NCBI RefSeq assembly: GCF_000328705.1
Contig: NC_019673.1
Coordinates: 3,906,001-3,970,000 of the forward strand
DNA: 64,000 nt
Direction of reading: 5' to 3'
Source: Saccharothrix espanaensis DSM 44229
GTDB lineage: Bacteria; Actinomycetota; Actinomycetes; Mycobacteriales; Pseudonocardiaceae
The stretch's first letter is position 1, and the number at the start of each line of letters is the position of its first letter. Below are positions 34,614 through 44,256 of the stretch, one piece after another. Under the pieces are notes generated by a model. The model ran no database searches, was not told the origin of the DNA, and saw only the letters and a program-made list of their open reading frames with translations. The translations under genes were made by a program, and so were the position numbers.

Positions 34614-35009
34614 TCTGTGCTCCTCATTGGATAAGGGCGCTCCATCGGCACCTGACTTCGACGTTAGGCCGATGTTCGATCACCATCAGGTAGTCTGCGC
34701 CCCACGGACAGGGATCACCCGGAGTCGTCGCCGACCCCACCGCGAAAGCCCCGAACAGGTCGGAAAGTGTCACACCGGCTCCGCGTCCAGGGTGGTTCCC
34801 GCCATCACGCGACCTGCGATTCGGCCTCACGCCCAGGCGTGGGTTCCGCACCCGCCGCCGGCGGTCGCAAGTCGCGGCTCGACACCGGTCCGGCTCTTTC
34901 GCCGGCGTTTAAACGCAAGTCGGGCACTTCCCCGCTCGCAGGTGAGCGACGCCGAAATTCCGGACACGCACGGTAGTCGCGAGTCCTCCAGGCCCTCTCG
35001 CCGAAGCCC
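34614..35009. other. Non-coding stretch with no recognisable gene
   Basis: About 400 bases of lower-GC sequence upstream of the small secreted protein gene. Several frames are open by chance, but none has a ribosome site, domain or normal third-position GC bias. The part next to 34613 should hold that gene's promoter. Confidence 0.4.
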
Positions 35010-35208
35010 GTGCCGACCGCTGCTCCGGAAGTGCGCGGAAGGCCGGCACCCCACGCCGGACGTGTCCCGGGCGGTGATCAACTGGTGGTGGGGCGCATGG
35101 CTCCTCACGCACCTCTTCGGTCTGACGTCCGCCGCCGTGGAGAGTGGGCAAGCGGAGACGGCGATCAGGACGCCGCCGATGAGTACCACCGATACGTCCT
35201 GCCATTGA
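35010..35208 (+). pseudogene. Possible DUF4328 fragment
   Basis: A + frame reads RHPTPDVSRAVINWWWGAWLLTHLFGLTSAAVESGQAETAIRT before a stop at 35208. The NWWWGAWLLTHLFG piece resembles the core of DUF4328 membrane proteins, but the N-terminal transmembrane half and the rest of the family are absent. Likely debris of a membrane-protein gene. Confidence 0.35.
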
Positions 35209-35493
35209 TCATGGCGCGGACGGCGAGCAGGCGGTTGCCGTGGCGGTGACGCAGACGCTCCCTCCGCGTGCGAGCCGGTCCGGCCCGACGAGATCGAGCA
35301 CGACGACTAGGCCGGACAGGATCTGCAGGAGCTTCCCGGCGCGCGCCCACCACAGGATGCGGATGCCGCCCCAGGGCGTGCGCCTTGACCTCGTCGCCGT
35401 CCAATTACCTGCGCCACGCCTCGCAGTAGTCGAGGACTTCCAACGAGGTTCCCTTCCGCGCGACCTTGCCCGGAACTCCGTTCTCGTCCCCAA
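35209..35493 (-). pseudogene. Short remnant with an ILWWARAGKLLQILSGLVVVLDLVGP segment
   Basis: A minus-strand frame of 94 codons holds a hydrophobic stretch (residues about 47-75: RILWWARAGKLLQ, then ILSGLVVVLDLVGPDRL) resembling small actinobacterial membrane proteins of unknown function. The flanks in the same frame are low-complexity and not protein-like, and no ribosome site is seen. Treated as a degraded fragment; it could also be a real small gene with a frameshift. Confidence 0.3.
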
Positions 35494-35577
35494 CCGGCAT
35501 CACGCACGCGCCGCAGTGGCGCCGCGCGCTATGCGCTGCCGTTGCCTTCGCGCAGGGAGCGGATCATGCCCGCACAC

Positions 35578-35830
35578 CGTCGTCTTCGAGACGAAACTGA
35601 TCGCGTTCGCCCTGCGCGACGTCGTGCCGGGCACCGACCTCGCCTCCGCCGACCGGCCCGGCATCGGTGCCGCGATCTGGCTGCACGCCACCGACGTCCA
35701 GGCCATTCACGACGCCCTGGTCGCCGACGGCCACACCGTCGTCGCCGCGCCCATCGACGGCCCGTTCGGTCGGACGTTCACCTTCGCCGACCCCGACGGC
35801 TACCACGTCACCCTCCACGACCGCGCCTGA
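35578..35830 (+). pseudogene. 5'-truncated VOC (glyoxalase-fold) protein gene
   Basis: The frame reads VVFETKLIAFALRDVVPGTDL, GIGAAIWLHATDVQAIHDALVADGHTVVAAP, FGRTFTFADPDGYHVTLHD, which is the C-terminal two-thirds of a VOC-superfamily domain. The first 45-50 residues of the usual domain are missing, and the sequence before 35578 does not continue it in any frame. It is therefore a truncated remnant, part of the debris between 34.6 and 35.8 kb. Confidence 0.65.
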
Positions 35831-35869
35831 CCGGGAACCCCCCCGGGGAGTGCCGCGCCCCCGAGGGCT

Positions 35870-37519
35870 TCACCCGCCGATCAGGCCCACCACGATCGGG
35901 CCGGTCAGCGGGAGCAGGATGCTGGAGATCGCGTAGGTCACGGTGTAGCCGATCAGGGGGACGGAGTTGCCGGTCACGCCGGTCACCGCGGAGATCGCCG
36001 GCGTGCTGCACTGCTGGCCCGCGATCGCGCCCACCAGGATCGGCGGTTCGATCTTGAGCAGCCGCCGGCCCAGGTAGAGCGACAGCAGCGCGGGGATCAG
36101 CACCATGCCGATGCCGGCGAACGGCAGGAGCGCCCCGTACTGCTTGAGCAGCGGCCCGGCCTGCGGTGCGGCGGCCAGCCCGGTGGCGGCGATGAACGTG
36201 GCCAGGCCGAGGTCCTTGGTCAGGGTGGCCGCCGCGGGCGGGAAGCTGCCGACGGCGCGGTGGCGGGAGCGGAACCAGCCGAACACCAGGCCGGACAGCA
36301 GGGCGCCGCCGCCCGTCCCCAGCGAGAGCGGCACCGAGCCCAGGTGGAGGGTGAGCTTGCCGATCAGCATGCCCAGCGTGACGCCCAGCCCCAGGTAGAC
36401 GAAGTCGGTGGTGATCGTGCGCGGGACGGCGTAGCCGATGCGCTTGGTCGCGTCCTCGACGTCCGACGGGCTGCCGACGACGGTCAGCACGTCACCGCGC
36501 TTCACCGGGGTCGAGTCGGTCAGCGGCATGCGGTGTTCGCTGCGGGACAACGAGGTCAGGAACACGCCGTGGCTGCGCAGCGCCTTCAGCGGCTGTTCCG
36601 GCGCGGTCATCACGACCTCGCGGGTCTCCAGCGCGGCCTTGTTCTCCGGGAGGGTCCGCTCCACGCCGATCACGTTCTCCGCCTCGACCAGCGCCGCGCG
36701 CTCGCCGACCACCACGATCACGTCGCCGGCCGCCAGGACCAGGTCGGGGCCGGGGGTGGGGTCGCTGCCGTCCCGGCTCACCCGCTGCACGGTGGCCTGT
36801 CCGGGCAGCGACCGCTCGACCTCGGCGACGGTCCGCCCGGCCGCCTGGTCGACCTGGTAGGCACGCCCGACCAGGCCCGGCAGGGCGGGGGTGGTGTTCT
36901 CGTCGGCGTCGTCCCCGCCGAGCTTGTGCAGCAGGGCGCGCGACGAGTCGCGCAGGTTCACCTTCATCAGCGCGGGTGCCAGGCCGCTGGTGAACAGGAC
37001 GATGGTGATCAGCCCGAACAGGTAGCAGACGGTGTACGCGGTGGCCACGTTGCCCTGCAACGCCGCCGCGGTCTGGCTGGGCAGGTCGAGCTTGCCGATG
37101 GCCTCGGTGGCCGTGCCGACCACGGCGGACTCGGTGGCGGCACCGGCGAGGATGCCGGTCGCCGTGCCGACGTCGAGGTCCAGCGCGGAGGCCAGCGTCA
37201 GCACCAGGGCCACCACGGTGACCGCCTCGACCAGCGACAGCACCCCGAGCTTGAGCCCGGACCGGTTGAGGTTGGCGAAGAACTGCGGGCCGCCGCTGAA
37301 CCCGAGGGCGAAGATGAACAGCGCGAACGCGATGGTCCGCACCTGGTCGTTGAGCGACACCCCCAACAACCCGACCACGAGCGCCACGATCAACGTGCCG
37401 CAGATGCCACCCAGCTGGATCGGCCCGACCCGCAGCTTGCCCACCAGGTAGCCCAAGGCCAGGCAGACGAACAACGCGATCTCCGGTGTCGCCTGCAAGA
37501 GGTCCCGCACCCAGTCCAT
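35870..37519 (-). CDS. AspT-like aspartate:alanine exchanger family protein (copy 1)
   Basis: A 549-residue membrane protein of the AspT/YidE family. Two hydrophobic halves with about five segments each flank a cytoplasmic middle with two TrkA_C (RCK_C) domains (about residues 215-380: GRAYQVDQAAGRTVAEVERSL, AAGDVIVVVGERAALV). Membrane motifs include FALGFSGGPQFF, GAATESAVVGTATEAIG and GAIAGQQCSTPAISAVTG. AspT exchanges aspartate for alanine. It is divergent from a second AspT-like gene that is followed by the aspartate decarboxylase gene, which supports this role. ATG 37519. Confidence 0.8.
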   Translation of the reverse strand: MDWVRDLLQATPEIALFVCLALGYLVGKLRVGPIQLGGICGTLIVALVVGLLGVSLNDQVRTIAFALFIFALGFSGGPQFFANLNRSGLKLGVLSLVEAVTVVALVLTLASALDLDVGTATGILAGAATESAVVGTATEAIGKLDLPSQTAAALQGNVATAYTVCYLFGLITIVLFTSGLAPALMKVNLRDSSRALLHKLGGDDADENTTPALPGLVGRAYQVDQAAGRTVAEVERSLPGQATVQRVSRDGSDPTPGPDLVLAAGDVIVVVGERAALVEAENVIGVERTLPENKAALETREVVMTAPEQPLKALRSHGVFLTSLSRSEHRMPLTDSTPVKRGDVLTVVGSPSDVEDATKRIGYAVPRTITTDFVYLGLGVTLGMLIGKLTLHLGSVPLSLGTGGGALLSGLVFGWFRSRHRAVGSFPPAAATLTKDLGLATFIAATGLAAAPQAGPLLKQYGALLPFAGIGMVLIPALLSLYLGRRLLKIEPPILVGAIAGQQCSTPAISAVTGVTGNSVPLIGYTVTYAISSILLPLTGPIVVGLIGG

Positions 37520-37949
37520 GTCCCCGCCCTCACCCCGAGAGTTCCGGCCGCGGCCCGTCGCTGGTCGGGCCGCCCGCCACCCGTGCCGCTCCGGTGCCCG
37601 GCTCGGGCGGGTCGCCGCGCGCCGGGGCGGGCTCCTCCCGGGCTCGCGGCGGGTTCCGCCGGGAGCCGCACCACATCCGGCCGCGCGTCCGCCCGGCCGG
37701 AGCGACGACCGCGCGGGCGACGTCCCGGCGCACCCGTGCGCACGGGCCGAGGGCGTGCGCGGTCGCCACGTCGCCGGACCGCTCCGGTGTGCCCACACGC
37801 ACCTCCCGGTCGGACTATGCCCCCACCGGGCGTGGCACGCCGGAGGAGCGCCCCGGCCGTTCACCTGTCCGTGGGACGTCCCGCGCGGATGCGGCCGGCT
37901 CGACCTAGCCTCCGGGAGGCGTCCTCTGTAGACGAACGGCGGAGGGACC
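37520..37949. other. Gene-free divergent spacer between the AspT-like genes
   Basis: A 430-base GC-rich spacer. A 90-codon minus frame (37530-37802) ends just before the AspT copy 1 start, but its Arg/Pro/Gly-rich product looks like random GC-rich translation. Promoters for both transporter genes should lie here; I see no clear operator. Confidence 0.4.
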
Positions 37950-39650
37950 TTGAGCTTTCTCCGGGACGAGATCTTCCGGCCCTACCCCGAGCTGCTGGTG
38001 TTCCTGACCGTCGCGCTCGGCTTCCTGCTGGGCCGGATCCGGCGCCGGGCGATCGCGCTGGGCTCGGTCACCGGCTGCCTGCTCGCCGGGCTGGCGCTGG
38101 GGTGGCTGTTCGAGGTGCCGGTCAACGGCACGGTGAAGTCGCTGTTCTTCATCATGTTCCTGTTCGCCCTGGGTTACCGCGTGGGCCCGCAGTTCTTCCG
38201 GGGCCTGCGCAAGGACGGCCTGCCGCAGGTGCTGCTCGCGGTCGTGGTGTGCGTGGCGGGCCTGCTGGTGTGCTGGCTGTTCGCCGTGCTGCTCGGTTAC
38301 GGGCCGGGTCTGAGCGCGGGCCTGCTCGGCGGCGCGCTGACCCAGTCGGCGGTGATCGGCGTGGCGGGCGACGCGATCGGCAGCCTGCCGGGCCTGTCCC
38401 ACGACCAGGTCACCGAGCAGCAGAACCTGGTGGCCATCGGCTACGCGGTCACCTACCCGCTGGGCACGATCCTGTGCGCGATCCTGCTGGCCAACGTCCT
38501 GCCCCGGCTGGTCGGGCGGGACCTGGCGAAGGACAGCGCCGAGCTGGCCCGGGAGCTGGACGCGGGCACCGACGACCCGGACGTGGGGGAGGGGTACTAC
38601 GAGGTGGTGCTGCGGGCGCACACCGTCGCGCACCCGGCCGTGGTCGGCCAGAGCATCGAGGCGTTCGAACGGGCGCAGGCCGAGCGGGGCCGGCGGATCT
38701 ACCTCACCCGGGTCCGGCGTGACGGCAGGATCCTGCCGCAGGAGCAGGGGATCGTGCTCGCCGAGGGCGACGTGGTCGCGGTCAGCGCGATCCGGGGCGA
38801 CATCGTCGCCTACGACCCGGAACGCGAGATCGGGCCGGAGGCCGACGACGTCGAGCTGCTCGGCTACCGGACCGAGACCCTGCACGTCGTGGCCGGCGCG
38901 AAGGCGCACCTCGGGCAGAGCCTCGCCGAGCTGCGCCGTGAACCGTTCATGGTCGGCGTGTACGTCACCGAGCTGCACCGGTCGGGCGCGAAGTTCCCGC
39001 TCCGGCTGTCCACGACGATCGAACGCGGCGACACCCTGCTGCTCACCGGCCCGCAACGGCTCGTCGGGCCGGCCGCCGAGCAGCTCGGCAAGCCGGTGCC
39101 GACCAGCTTCGCCACCGACATGACCTGGGTCGGCCTGGGCATCTTCCTGGGCGGCTGCATCGGCATCCCGGCCCTGCACGCGGGCGGCGTGCCGATCAGC
39201 CTGTCCACCTCCGGCGGCGCGCTGATCACGGGCCTGGTGTTCGGCTGGTTGCGCGCGAAGCACCCGACCTTCGGCAACGTGCCGGGCGGCGCGCAGTGGT
39301 TCATGGACACCCTGGGCCTGTGCCTGTTCGTCGCGGTCGTCGGCATCAACGCCGGGCCGAGCTTCACCAACGGCCTGGCCCAGGCCGGGTGGGGCCTGCT
39401 GCTGCTCGGCGCGGTCGCCACGGTCGTGCCGCTGCTGGTCGGGTTCGCGGTCGGGCACTGGGTGCTCGGGATGCGGATGCCGATCCTGGTGGGCGTGCTC
39501 GCGGGCGCGCAGACCACCACCGCCGCGATCGGCGCCATCAACGAGTCCGCCAAGAGCCAGATCCCCACGATCGGGTACACGATCCCGTACGCGGTCGGCA
39601 ACGTGCTGCTGACCATCTGGGGCGCCGTGATCGTCCTGCTGCACCACTGA
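37950..39650 (+). CDS. aspT: AspT-like aspartate:alanine exchanger family protein (copy 2)
   Basis: A 566-residue paralogue of the divergent copy 1, with the same plan: membrane half (MFLFALGYRVGPQFF, GALTQSAVIGVAGDAIG), two RCK_C-like domains (about residues 210-380), second membrane half (GVLAGAQTTTAAIGAINESAKSQIPTIGYTIPYAVGN). TTG 37950 is the start, behind GGAGGG at 37941-37946. It lies 54 bases upstream of aspartate 4-decarboxylase, the same pairing as aspD-aspT in lactic acid bacteria. Aspartate in, alanine out plus proton-consuming decarboxylation would build a proton-motive force. Confidence 0.85.
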   Translation: MSFLRDEIFRPYPELLVFLTVALGFLLGRIRRRAIALGSVTGCLLAGLALGWLFEVPVNGTVKSLFFIMFLFALGYRVGPQFFRGLRKDGLPQVLLAVVVCVAGLLVCWLFAVLLGYGPGLSAGLLGGALTQSAVIGVAGDAIGSLPGLSHDQVTEQQNLVAIGYAVTYPLGTILCAILLANVLPRLVGRDLAKDSAELARELDAGTDDPDVGEGYYEVVLRAHTVAHPAVVGQSIEAFERAQAERGRRIYLTRVRRDGRILPQEQGIVLAEGDVVAVSAIRGDIVAYDPEREIGPEADDVELLGYRTETLHVVAGAKAHLGQSLAELRREPFMVGVYVTELHRSGAKFPLRLSTTIERGDTLLLTGPQRLVGPAAEQLGKPVPTSFATDMTWVGLGIFLGGCIGIPALHAGGVPISLSTSGGALITGLVFGWLRAKHPTFGNVPGGAQWFMDTLGLCLFVAVVGINAGPSFTNGLAQAGWGLLLLGAVATVVPLLVGFAVGHWVLGMRMPILVGVLAGAQTTTAAIGAINESAKSQIPTIGYTIPYAVGNVLLTIWGAVIVLLHH

Positions 39651-39704
39651 GATCCCACCCTGAGAACCGAGCCGCACCCGTCGGGGCACAGAGAGGCCGT
39701 CGCC

Positions 39705-41339
39705 ATGCCGAAGTCGTCCGTCACCCGGGCCGAGATGCGGGAGCTGGCCGGGCTGAGCCCGTTCGAGCTCAAGGGCGAGTTCATCCGCCTGGCCGAGCAC
39801 CACCACGACGACCAGCGGGCCCGCTCCGCGCTGCTGATGCTCAACGCCGGGCGCGGCAACCCGAACTGGATCGCCACCGGGCCGCGCGAGGCGTTCTACG
39901 CGCTGGGCCACTTCTCGCTGACCGAGAGCCGGCGCGTCTGGACGGCGGACAACCTGGGCGGGATGCCGGCGAAGGCCGGGATCGCCGACCGGTTCGCCGC
40001 GTTCGTCAAGGCCCACCCCGACCTGCCCGGCATCGACCTGCTGGAGCGCTCGGTGCGGCTGGGGACCGAGCGGTTCGGCTTCGACCCGGACTCCTGGGTG
40101 CACGAGCTGACCGACGGCATCACCGCCGACAACTACCCGACCCCGGACCGGATGCTGGCGCTCACCGAGCAGGTCGCCCGCGCCTACCTGCACCAGGAGC
40201 TGTTCGACGGGCGGCCCGCCGACACCGGGCTGAAGCTGTTCGCCACCGAGGGCGGCACCGCCGCCATGTGCTACATCTTCGACTCGCTGATCGCGAACGG
40301 CGTGCTGCGCAAGGGCGACCGGATCGCGCTGATGGTGCCGATCTTCACCCCGTACATCGAGATCCCCGACCTGGACGAGTACCAGTTCGACGTGGAGCTG
40401 GTGCACGCCGACCTGTTCGTGGAGCAGGGGGTGCGGCAGTGGCGCTACCCGACCGAGGAGGTCGCCAAGCTCGCCGACCCGTCGATCCGGTTGGTGTGCC
40501 TGGTGAACCCGAGCAACCCGCCGTCGCTGGCGCTGTCGGACCGGGTGCGCGACCAGATCTCCGGGATCATCGCCAACGACAACCCGGACCTGATCGTGGT
40601 GACCGACGACGTCTACGGCACGTTCGTCAACGGCTTCCGCACCATCGCCGCCGACCTGCCGCGCAACAGCCTGCTGGTCTACTCCTACTCCAAGCACTAC
40701 GGCGCGACCGGCTGGCGGCTGGGCCTGATCGGCCTGCACGACGACAACGTGATCGACGACCTGATCACCCGCCTGCCCGAGGAGGAGCAGGACCGGCTGC
40801 GCGCCCGCTACGGCACGTTGTCGCTGCGGCCCGACAAGATCCCGTTCATCGACCGCCTGGTCGCGGACTCCCGGCGGGTCGCGCTCAACCACACCGCCGG
40901 GCTCAGCCTGCCCCAACAGGTCCAGCTCGGGCTGTTCTCGCTGTTCGCGATGCAGGACGAGGGCAAGGCGTACAAGGCGCGCGTGCAGGAGATCGTGCGG
41001 ACCAGGTTGGAGCTGCTGGTCGAGGGCGCGGGCATGAAGATCGCCGACGACCCGCAGCGCGCCGGGTACTACCTGGAGCTGGACCTGCTGGCGGAGGCCG
41101 AACGCGTGTACGGCGCGGAGTTCGCGCGGCACCTGGAGGCGACCTACGAGCCGATCGACCCGTTGTTCCGGCTGGCCGAGCACGCCTCCGTGGTGCTGCT
41201 CAACGGCGGCGGGTTCGACGGGCCGAAGTGGTCGGTGCGGGTGTCGCTGGCCAACCTGGACGACCTCGACTACCTCAAGATCGGCCACCACCTGCACACC
41301 GTGTTCGCCGAGTACCACGACGAGTGGACGTCGGCGTGA
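39705..41339 (+). CDS. aspD: Aspartate 4-decarboxylase (bifunctional aminotransferase)
   Basis: A 544-residue PLP enzyme of aminotransferase fold type I, the full AspD length. It converts L-aspartate to L-alanine and CO2, with side aspartate aminotransferase activity. Key features: NAGRGNPNWIATGPREAF near residues 47-64, LVCLVNPSNPPS (about 263), VVTDDVYGTF (about 299) and the PLP lysine in SYSKHYGATGWRLG (Lys330). Start ATG 39705. It is in an operon with aspT copy 2 and ends at a hairpin with a short T-run. Confidence 0.9.
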   Translation: MPKSSVTRAEMRELAGLSPFELKGEFIRLAEHHHDDQRARSALLMLNAGRGNPNWIATGPREAFYALGHFSLTESRRVWTADNLGGMPAKAGIADRFAAFVKAHPDLPGIDLLERSVRLGTERFGFDPDSWVHELTDGITADNYPTPDRMLALTEQVARAYLHQELFDGRPADTGLKLFATEGGTAAMCYIFDSLIANGVLRKGDRIALMVPIFTPYIEIPDLDEYQFDVELVHADLFVEQGVRQWRYPTEEVAKLADPSIRLVCLVNPSNPPSLALSDRVRDQISGIIANDNPDLIVVTDDVYGTFVNGFRTIAADLPRNSLLVYSYSKHYGATGWRLGLIGLHDDNVIDDLITRLPEEEQDRLRARYGTLSLRPDKIPFIDRLVADSRRVALNHTAGLSLPQQVQLGLFSLFAMQDEGKAYKARVQEIVRTRLELLVEGAGMKIADDPQRAGYYLELDLLAEAERVYGAEFARHLEATYEPIDPLFRLAEHASVVLLNGGGFDGPKWSVRVSLANLDDLDYLKIGHHLHTVFAEYHDEWTSA

Positions 41340-41387
41340 CCTGACGGGCCACCGGTCGACTGATCGGACGACTCCGGCGTTTCGACG

Positions 41388-41422
41388 GCCGCCCAACGCA
41401 TCCCGGTGCGTCGGGCGGCTTT
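41388..41422 (+). terminator. Terminator of the aspT-aspD operon
   Basis: A 13-bp stem with one mismatch (41388-41400 with 41407-41419), loop TCCCGG, then TTTGT. It lies about 50 bases after the aspD stop. The following stretch to 41618 holds no gene. Confidence 0.75.
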
Positions 41423-41618
41423 GTCGCGCGTTGTGGCCCTACTGCCGGTGGCGGAGCGCGGGCTCGGCCGTGCGCACCGGATACATGCCGTTCGGAGCCT
41501 TCGCAGTCACGATTTCGTCGAGGTTCTGTGCAGGTTCGGCGGTCCGGCCCCAAACCCGCCCGTGAAGTACCGGCGAGTTGTTAATTGAGTTCGTTGCCCG
41601 TCAACGTGAGGAGATGTC

Positions 41619-43109
41619 GTGGGTAGAGCACGACGCTTGGGGGCTGTGTTCGCCTCACTCGTGGTCGTCGCGGCCTCGGCGGTGGTCGCCGTCACGGCCG
41701 CCACGGCCGCGCCGCAGGTGCACCGCGTGCTCGACCCGGGATCGGTCCGGGAGTCCGTCGAGTACCTGACCGACACCTACGGCGTGTCGAAACAGGAAGC
41801 CCTGCGCCGCCTGCAACTCCAGGACGACGCCACGCGCCTGGACGAGGCGCTGAGCCGTGATGCCGGTGCCACCTACGGCGGCATGTGGCTCGACCACGCC
41901 GCCGGCGGCGTGCTGGTCGTCGCGATGACCCGGCCGGCCGACGCCGACAAGTACCTGAAGGCGGTGCCGGACCGGGAGAACGTCCGCACCAAGGCGGTGC
42001 GGTACTCCCTGGCCGACCTGAACGCCGCGCGCGACCGGATCGCCACCAAGGTCGGGGCGGGCTCGGACGCGGTCTACCTGCCCGCGGTCAGCGAGTCCGA
42101 CAACCAGGTCGTGGTGTGGGAACGCGGCTGGGTCGCCGCCGAGAAGCAGGGCCGGGTCGGTGCCGCCGCCGTCGAGGCCGACAGCGCCCGGTCCGCCGTC
42201 GCGGCCGAGCCCGCGGGCCTGGTCGCCACCCGCACCCTGGTCAAGCCGGAGCCGATGGCCACGCCCAACGTGGACTGGGGCTTCTGCCACCCGCTGTACT
42301 GCACGAACCACGGGCCGATGCGCGGCGGCCTGCGGCTGGACATGCAGCGCGACGCCCAGCCGGGCCAGACCCCGACGTGGGGCGGCTGCACGGCCGGGTT
42401 CAACCTGCGCTCGACCGGCGGCGGCTTCCCCGGCGTGCCGTGGGTGCTGACGGCGGGCCACTGCATGGCCACCAAGACCAACAACACGCCGACCCAGCAC
42501 AACGGGACGAGCGTGCTCAGGCAGCACGGCATCGAGAAGAACTCCTACCCGTACGACTACGCGGCGCTCCAGTACGTCGACACCGCGACCGCGACCACGT
42601 GGCTGGGCAGCCACACCGGCCGCAACCGGGTGCTCAAGTACTGCCGCAACGGCGGCGCGGACAGCAACGCCGACACGCCGTGCGGCGAGCAGGCCACCAC
42701 GGCCGACGAGTTCATCACCGGCACGCACGCGTTGGCCGAGATCAAGGCCGGCTGGGTCGTGTGCGCCACCGGGTCCGGCTCCAACGTGGTGAACTACCCG
42801 GCCTCGCACGACAGCGGCGCGGGCACCGGCTACCTGGTCGGCACGCGCTGCGGCCGGGTGCTGTCCACCGACGTCGGCATCAACACCGACCTGTGCGCCC
42901 GCCCCGGTGACAGCGGCGGACCGCTGTTCAGCCAGGTCGACCACACCGCCCTGGGCATCCTCGAAGGCAGTCAGCAGTCCCGCGGCGGCGCGTGCTGGGC
43001 GGGCGAGCTGAACAACTACGTGCCCATCGAGACCATCATCACCGACCTGAACCAGCGCATCGCCGGACAGGGCACGGTGTTCTCGGTGATCACCACGCCC
43101 AACGGCTGA
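41619..43109 (+). CDS. Secreted trypsin-fold (S1) serine protease with propeptide
   Basis: A 496-residue exported protease. The signal peptide covers about residues 1-31. A propeptide-like region (about 32-200) follows, containing YGVSKQEALRRLQLQDDATRLDEAL and GGMWLDHAAGGVLVVAMTRP, the wording of streptogrisin-type propeptides. The catalytic triad is visible: His in VLTAGHCMA (about 281), Asp in YPYDYAALQY, Ser in ARPGDSGGPLFS (about 432). GTG 41619 follows GAGGAG. The 3' end overlaps the convergent APH-like gene by 20 bases. Confidence 0.85.
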   Translation: MGRARRLGAVFASLVVVAASAVVAVTAATAAPQVHRVLDPGSVRESVEYLTDTYGVSKQEALRRLQLQDDATRLDEALSRDAGATYGGMWLDHAAGGVLVVAMTRPADADKYLKAVPDRENVRTKAVRYSLADLNAARDRIATKVGAGSDAVYLPAVSESDNQVVVWERGWVAAEKQGRVGAAAVEADSARSAVAAEPAGLVATRTLVKPEPMATPNVDWGFCHPLYCTNHGPMRGGLRLDMQRDAQPGQTPTWGGCTAGFNLRSTGGGFPGVPWVLTAGHCMATKTNNTPTQHNGTSVLRQHGIEKNSYPYDYAALQYVDTATATTWLGSHTGRNRVLKYCRNGGADSNADTPCGEQATTADEFITGTHALAEIKAGWVVCATGSGSNVVNYPASHDSGAGTGYLVGTRCGRVLSTDVGINTDLCARPGDSGGPLFSQVDHTALGILEGSQQSRGGACWAGELNNYVPIETIITDLNQRIAGQGTVFSVITTPNG

Positions 43110-44031
43110 CCCGGGCGACCACCCCGGACCGTCGACCCGGACGGCGGACCAGCGCTTCGGCGATGGCCCGCTGGACCGGGTCGACGGCGGTCCTGCCGTC
43201 CTCCACGTCCCACAGGGTGTTCTGCAGGACGCGGCCCAACGTCCACGCGGTGGCCTGGGCGCGGTCCAGCTCCAGGGTTTCGGTCAGGTGGTCGAAGCGG
43301 CGCAGGACGGCGCGCTGCGGTTCGACCAGGTGCTCCCACCGGTTGTCCAGCGCGGGCTGGAGGTCGAACCCGGGGTGGCCGGCCAACGGCTCGGGGTCGA
43401 TCGCCAGCCACGGTTCCCGTTGCGCGGCAAGGACGTTGTCGTAGTGCAGGTCCCAGTGCAACAACCGGTCGCCGGGCTCGTCGAGCACCTCGGCGACGGC
43501 CGCCGCGCACGAGCGCACCAGCTCGCGGTCGGCCGGGTCGGCGAGGACGGGCAGCGCGGCCGGGACGTCGGCCAGCATCGCGGCGGCCACGTCGACTAGC
43601 CGGCGCATCCCGGCGGGCGCGGGCACCGACGTCAGCCGGCGGAGCAGCCCGGCCAGGACGGCCACCGCCTCGTCGTCGTCCTCGACGGTCGACAGCGGAC
43701 GGGTGGCGTCGAGGCGTTCGAGCAGCGCGGACCCGCTGCGCGGGTCGTGGTCGAGCAGGCGGACGATCCCGTCGCCGCGCCAGGTCTCCAGGCCGGCGGC
43801 GGTGCCCGCCGACTCCGCGGTGACGGGCTGGAGCCGCAGCACGGCGGCCGTGCCGTCGGCCCGGGTGACCGGCAGGACCAGCGACGCCATGCCGTGCCGG
43901 GTGGAACCGTCCGGGCGCAGGTCCCAGCGGTCGAGCAGGTCGTCGGCCAGGCGCGGCAGCGCGGCCAGCCAAGCCCGGCCGGCGGGGTTGTCGTGCGAGG
44001 TGCGCAGCACGTCGGGGATGTCGAGGTGCAC
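43090..44031 (-). CDS. APH(6)-like aminoglycoside/hydroxyurea phosphotransferase family protein
   Basis: A 313-residue antibiotic-kinase-fold enzyme. LHWDLHYDNVLAAQREPWLAIDPEPLAGHPGFDLQPALDNRW contains the catalytic HxD..N and the DP(E) metal-binding region, in the form found in the APH(6)/streptomycin and hydroxyurea kinase family. GTG 44031 lies behind AAGGAG. The native substrate is unknown; chromosomal members often have no proven resistance role. It is close to a CPT-like kinase and helR, forming a resistance-type neighbourhood. Confidence 0.75.
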   Translation of the reverse strand: MHLDIPDVLRTSHDNPAGRAWLAALPRLADDLLDRWDLRPDGSTRHGMASLVLPVTRADGTAAVLRLQPVTAESAGTAAGLETWRGDGIVRLLDHDPRSGSALLERLDATRPLSTVEDDDEAVAVLAGLLRRLTSVPAPAGMRRLVDVAAAMLADVPAALPVLADPADRELVRSCAAAVAEVLDEPGDRLLHWDLHYDNVLAAQREPWLAIDPEPLAGHPGFDLQPALDNRWEHLVEPQRAVLRRFDHLTETLELDRAQATAWTLGRVLQNTLWDVEDGRTAVDPVQRAIAEALVRRPGRRSGVVARVSRWAW

Positions 44032-44256
44032 GGGGTGGTTCTCCTTCGTGGGCGGTCGGATCGACTGCGGGTGACGAAGGAGGCGAAGGCGGTGCCCGTC
44101 GGCCGGGCAGGCGTCATTGCACGATCCCACCGTACCCGCTCGGGACTCCGGTCTGCCGGCGCTGAGAACCGGCGCTGAGGACCGGCGCCGGCCCGCGAGC
44201 GAGACGCCTCGGTCGCTCGGGCCCGCGACGCGCCCGCCGGTCGCTACGGTGGCCGG

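Noticed and set aside
37530..37802. 90-codon minus frame just upstream of AspT copy 1
   Set aside because: Composition is that of random GC-rich translation, with no domain and a doubtful ribosome site.
37905..41396. A 1163-codon open frame on the minus strand, and similar long antisense frames (for example 281-2773, 12248-15439, 55602-57836)
   Set aside because: They lie opposite clear genes, are Arg/Pro/Gln/His-rich and arise from G/C third-position bias. No domain is visible in them.
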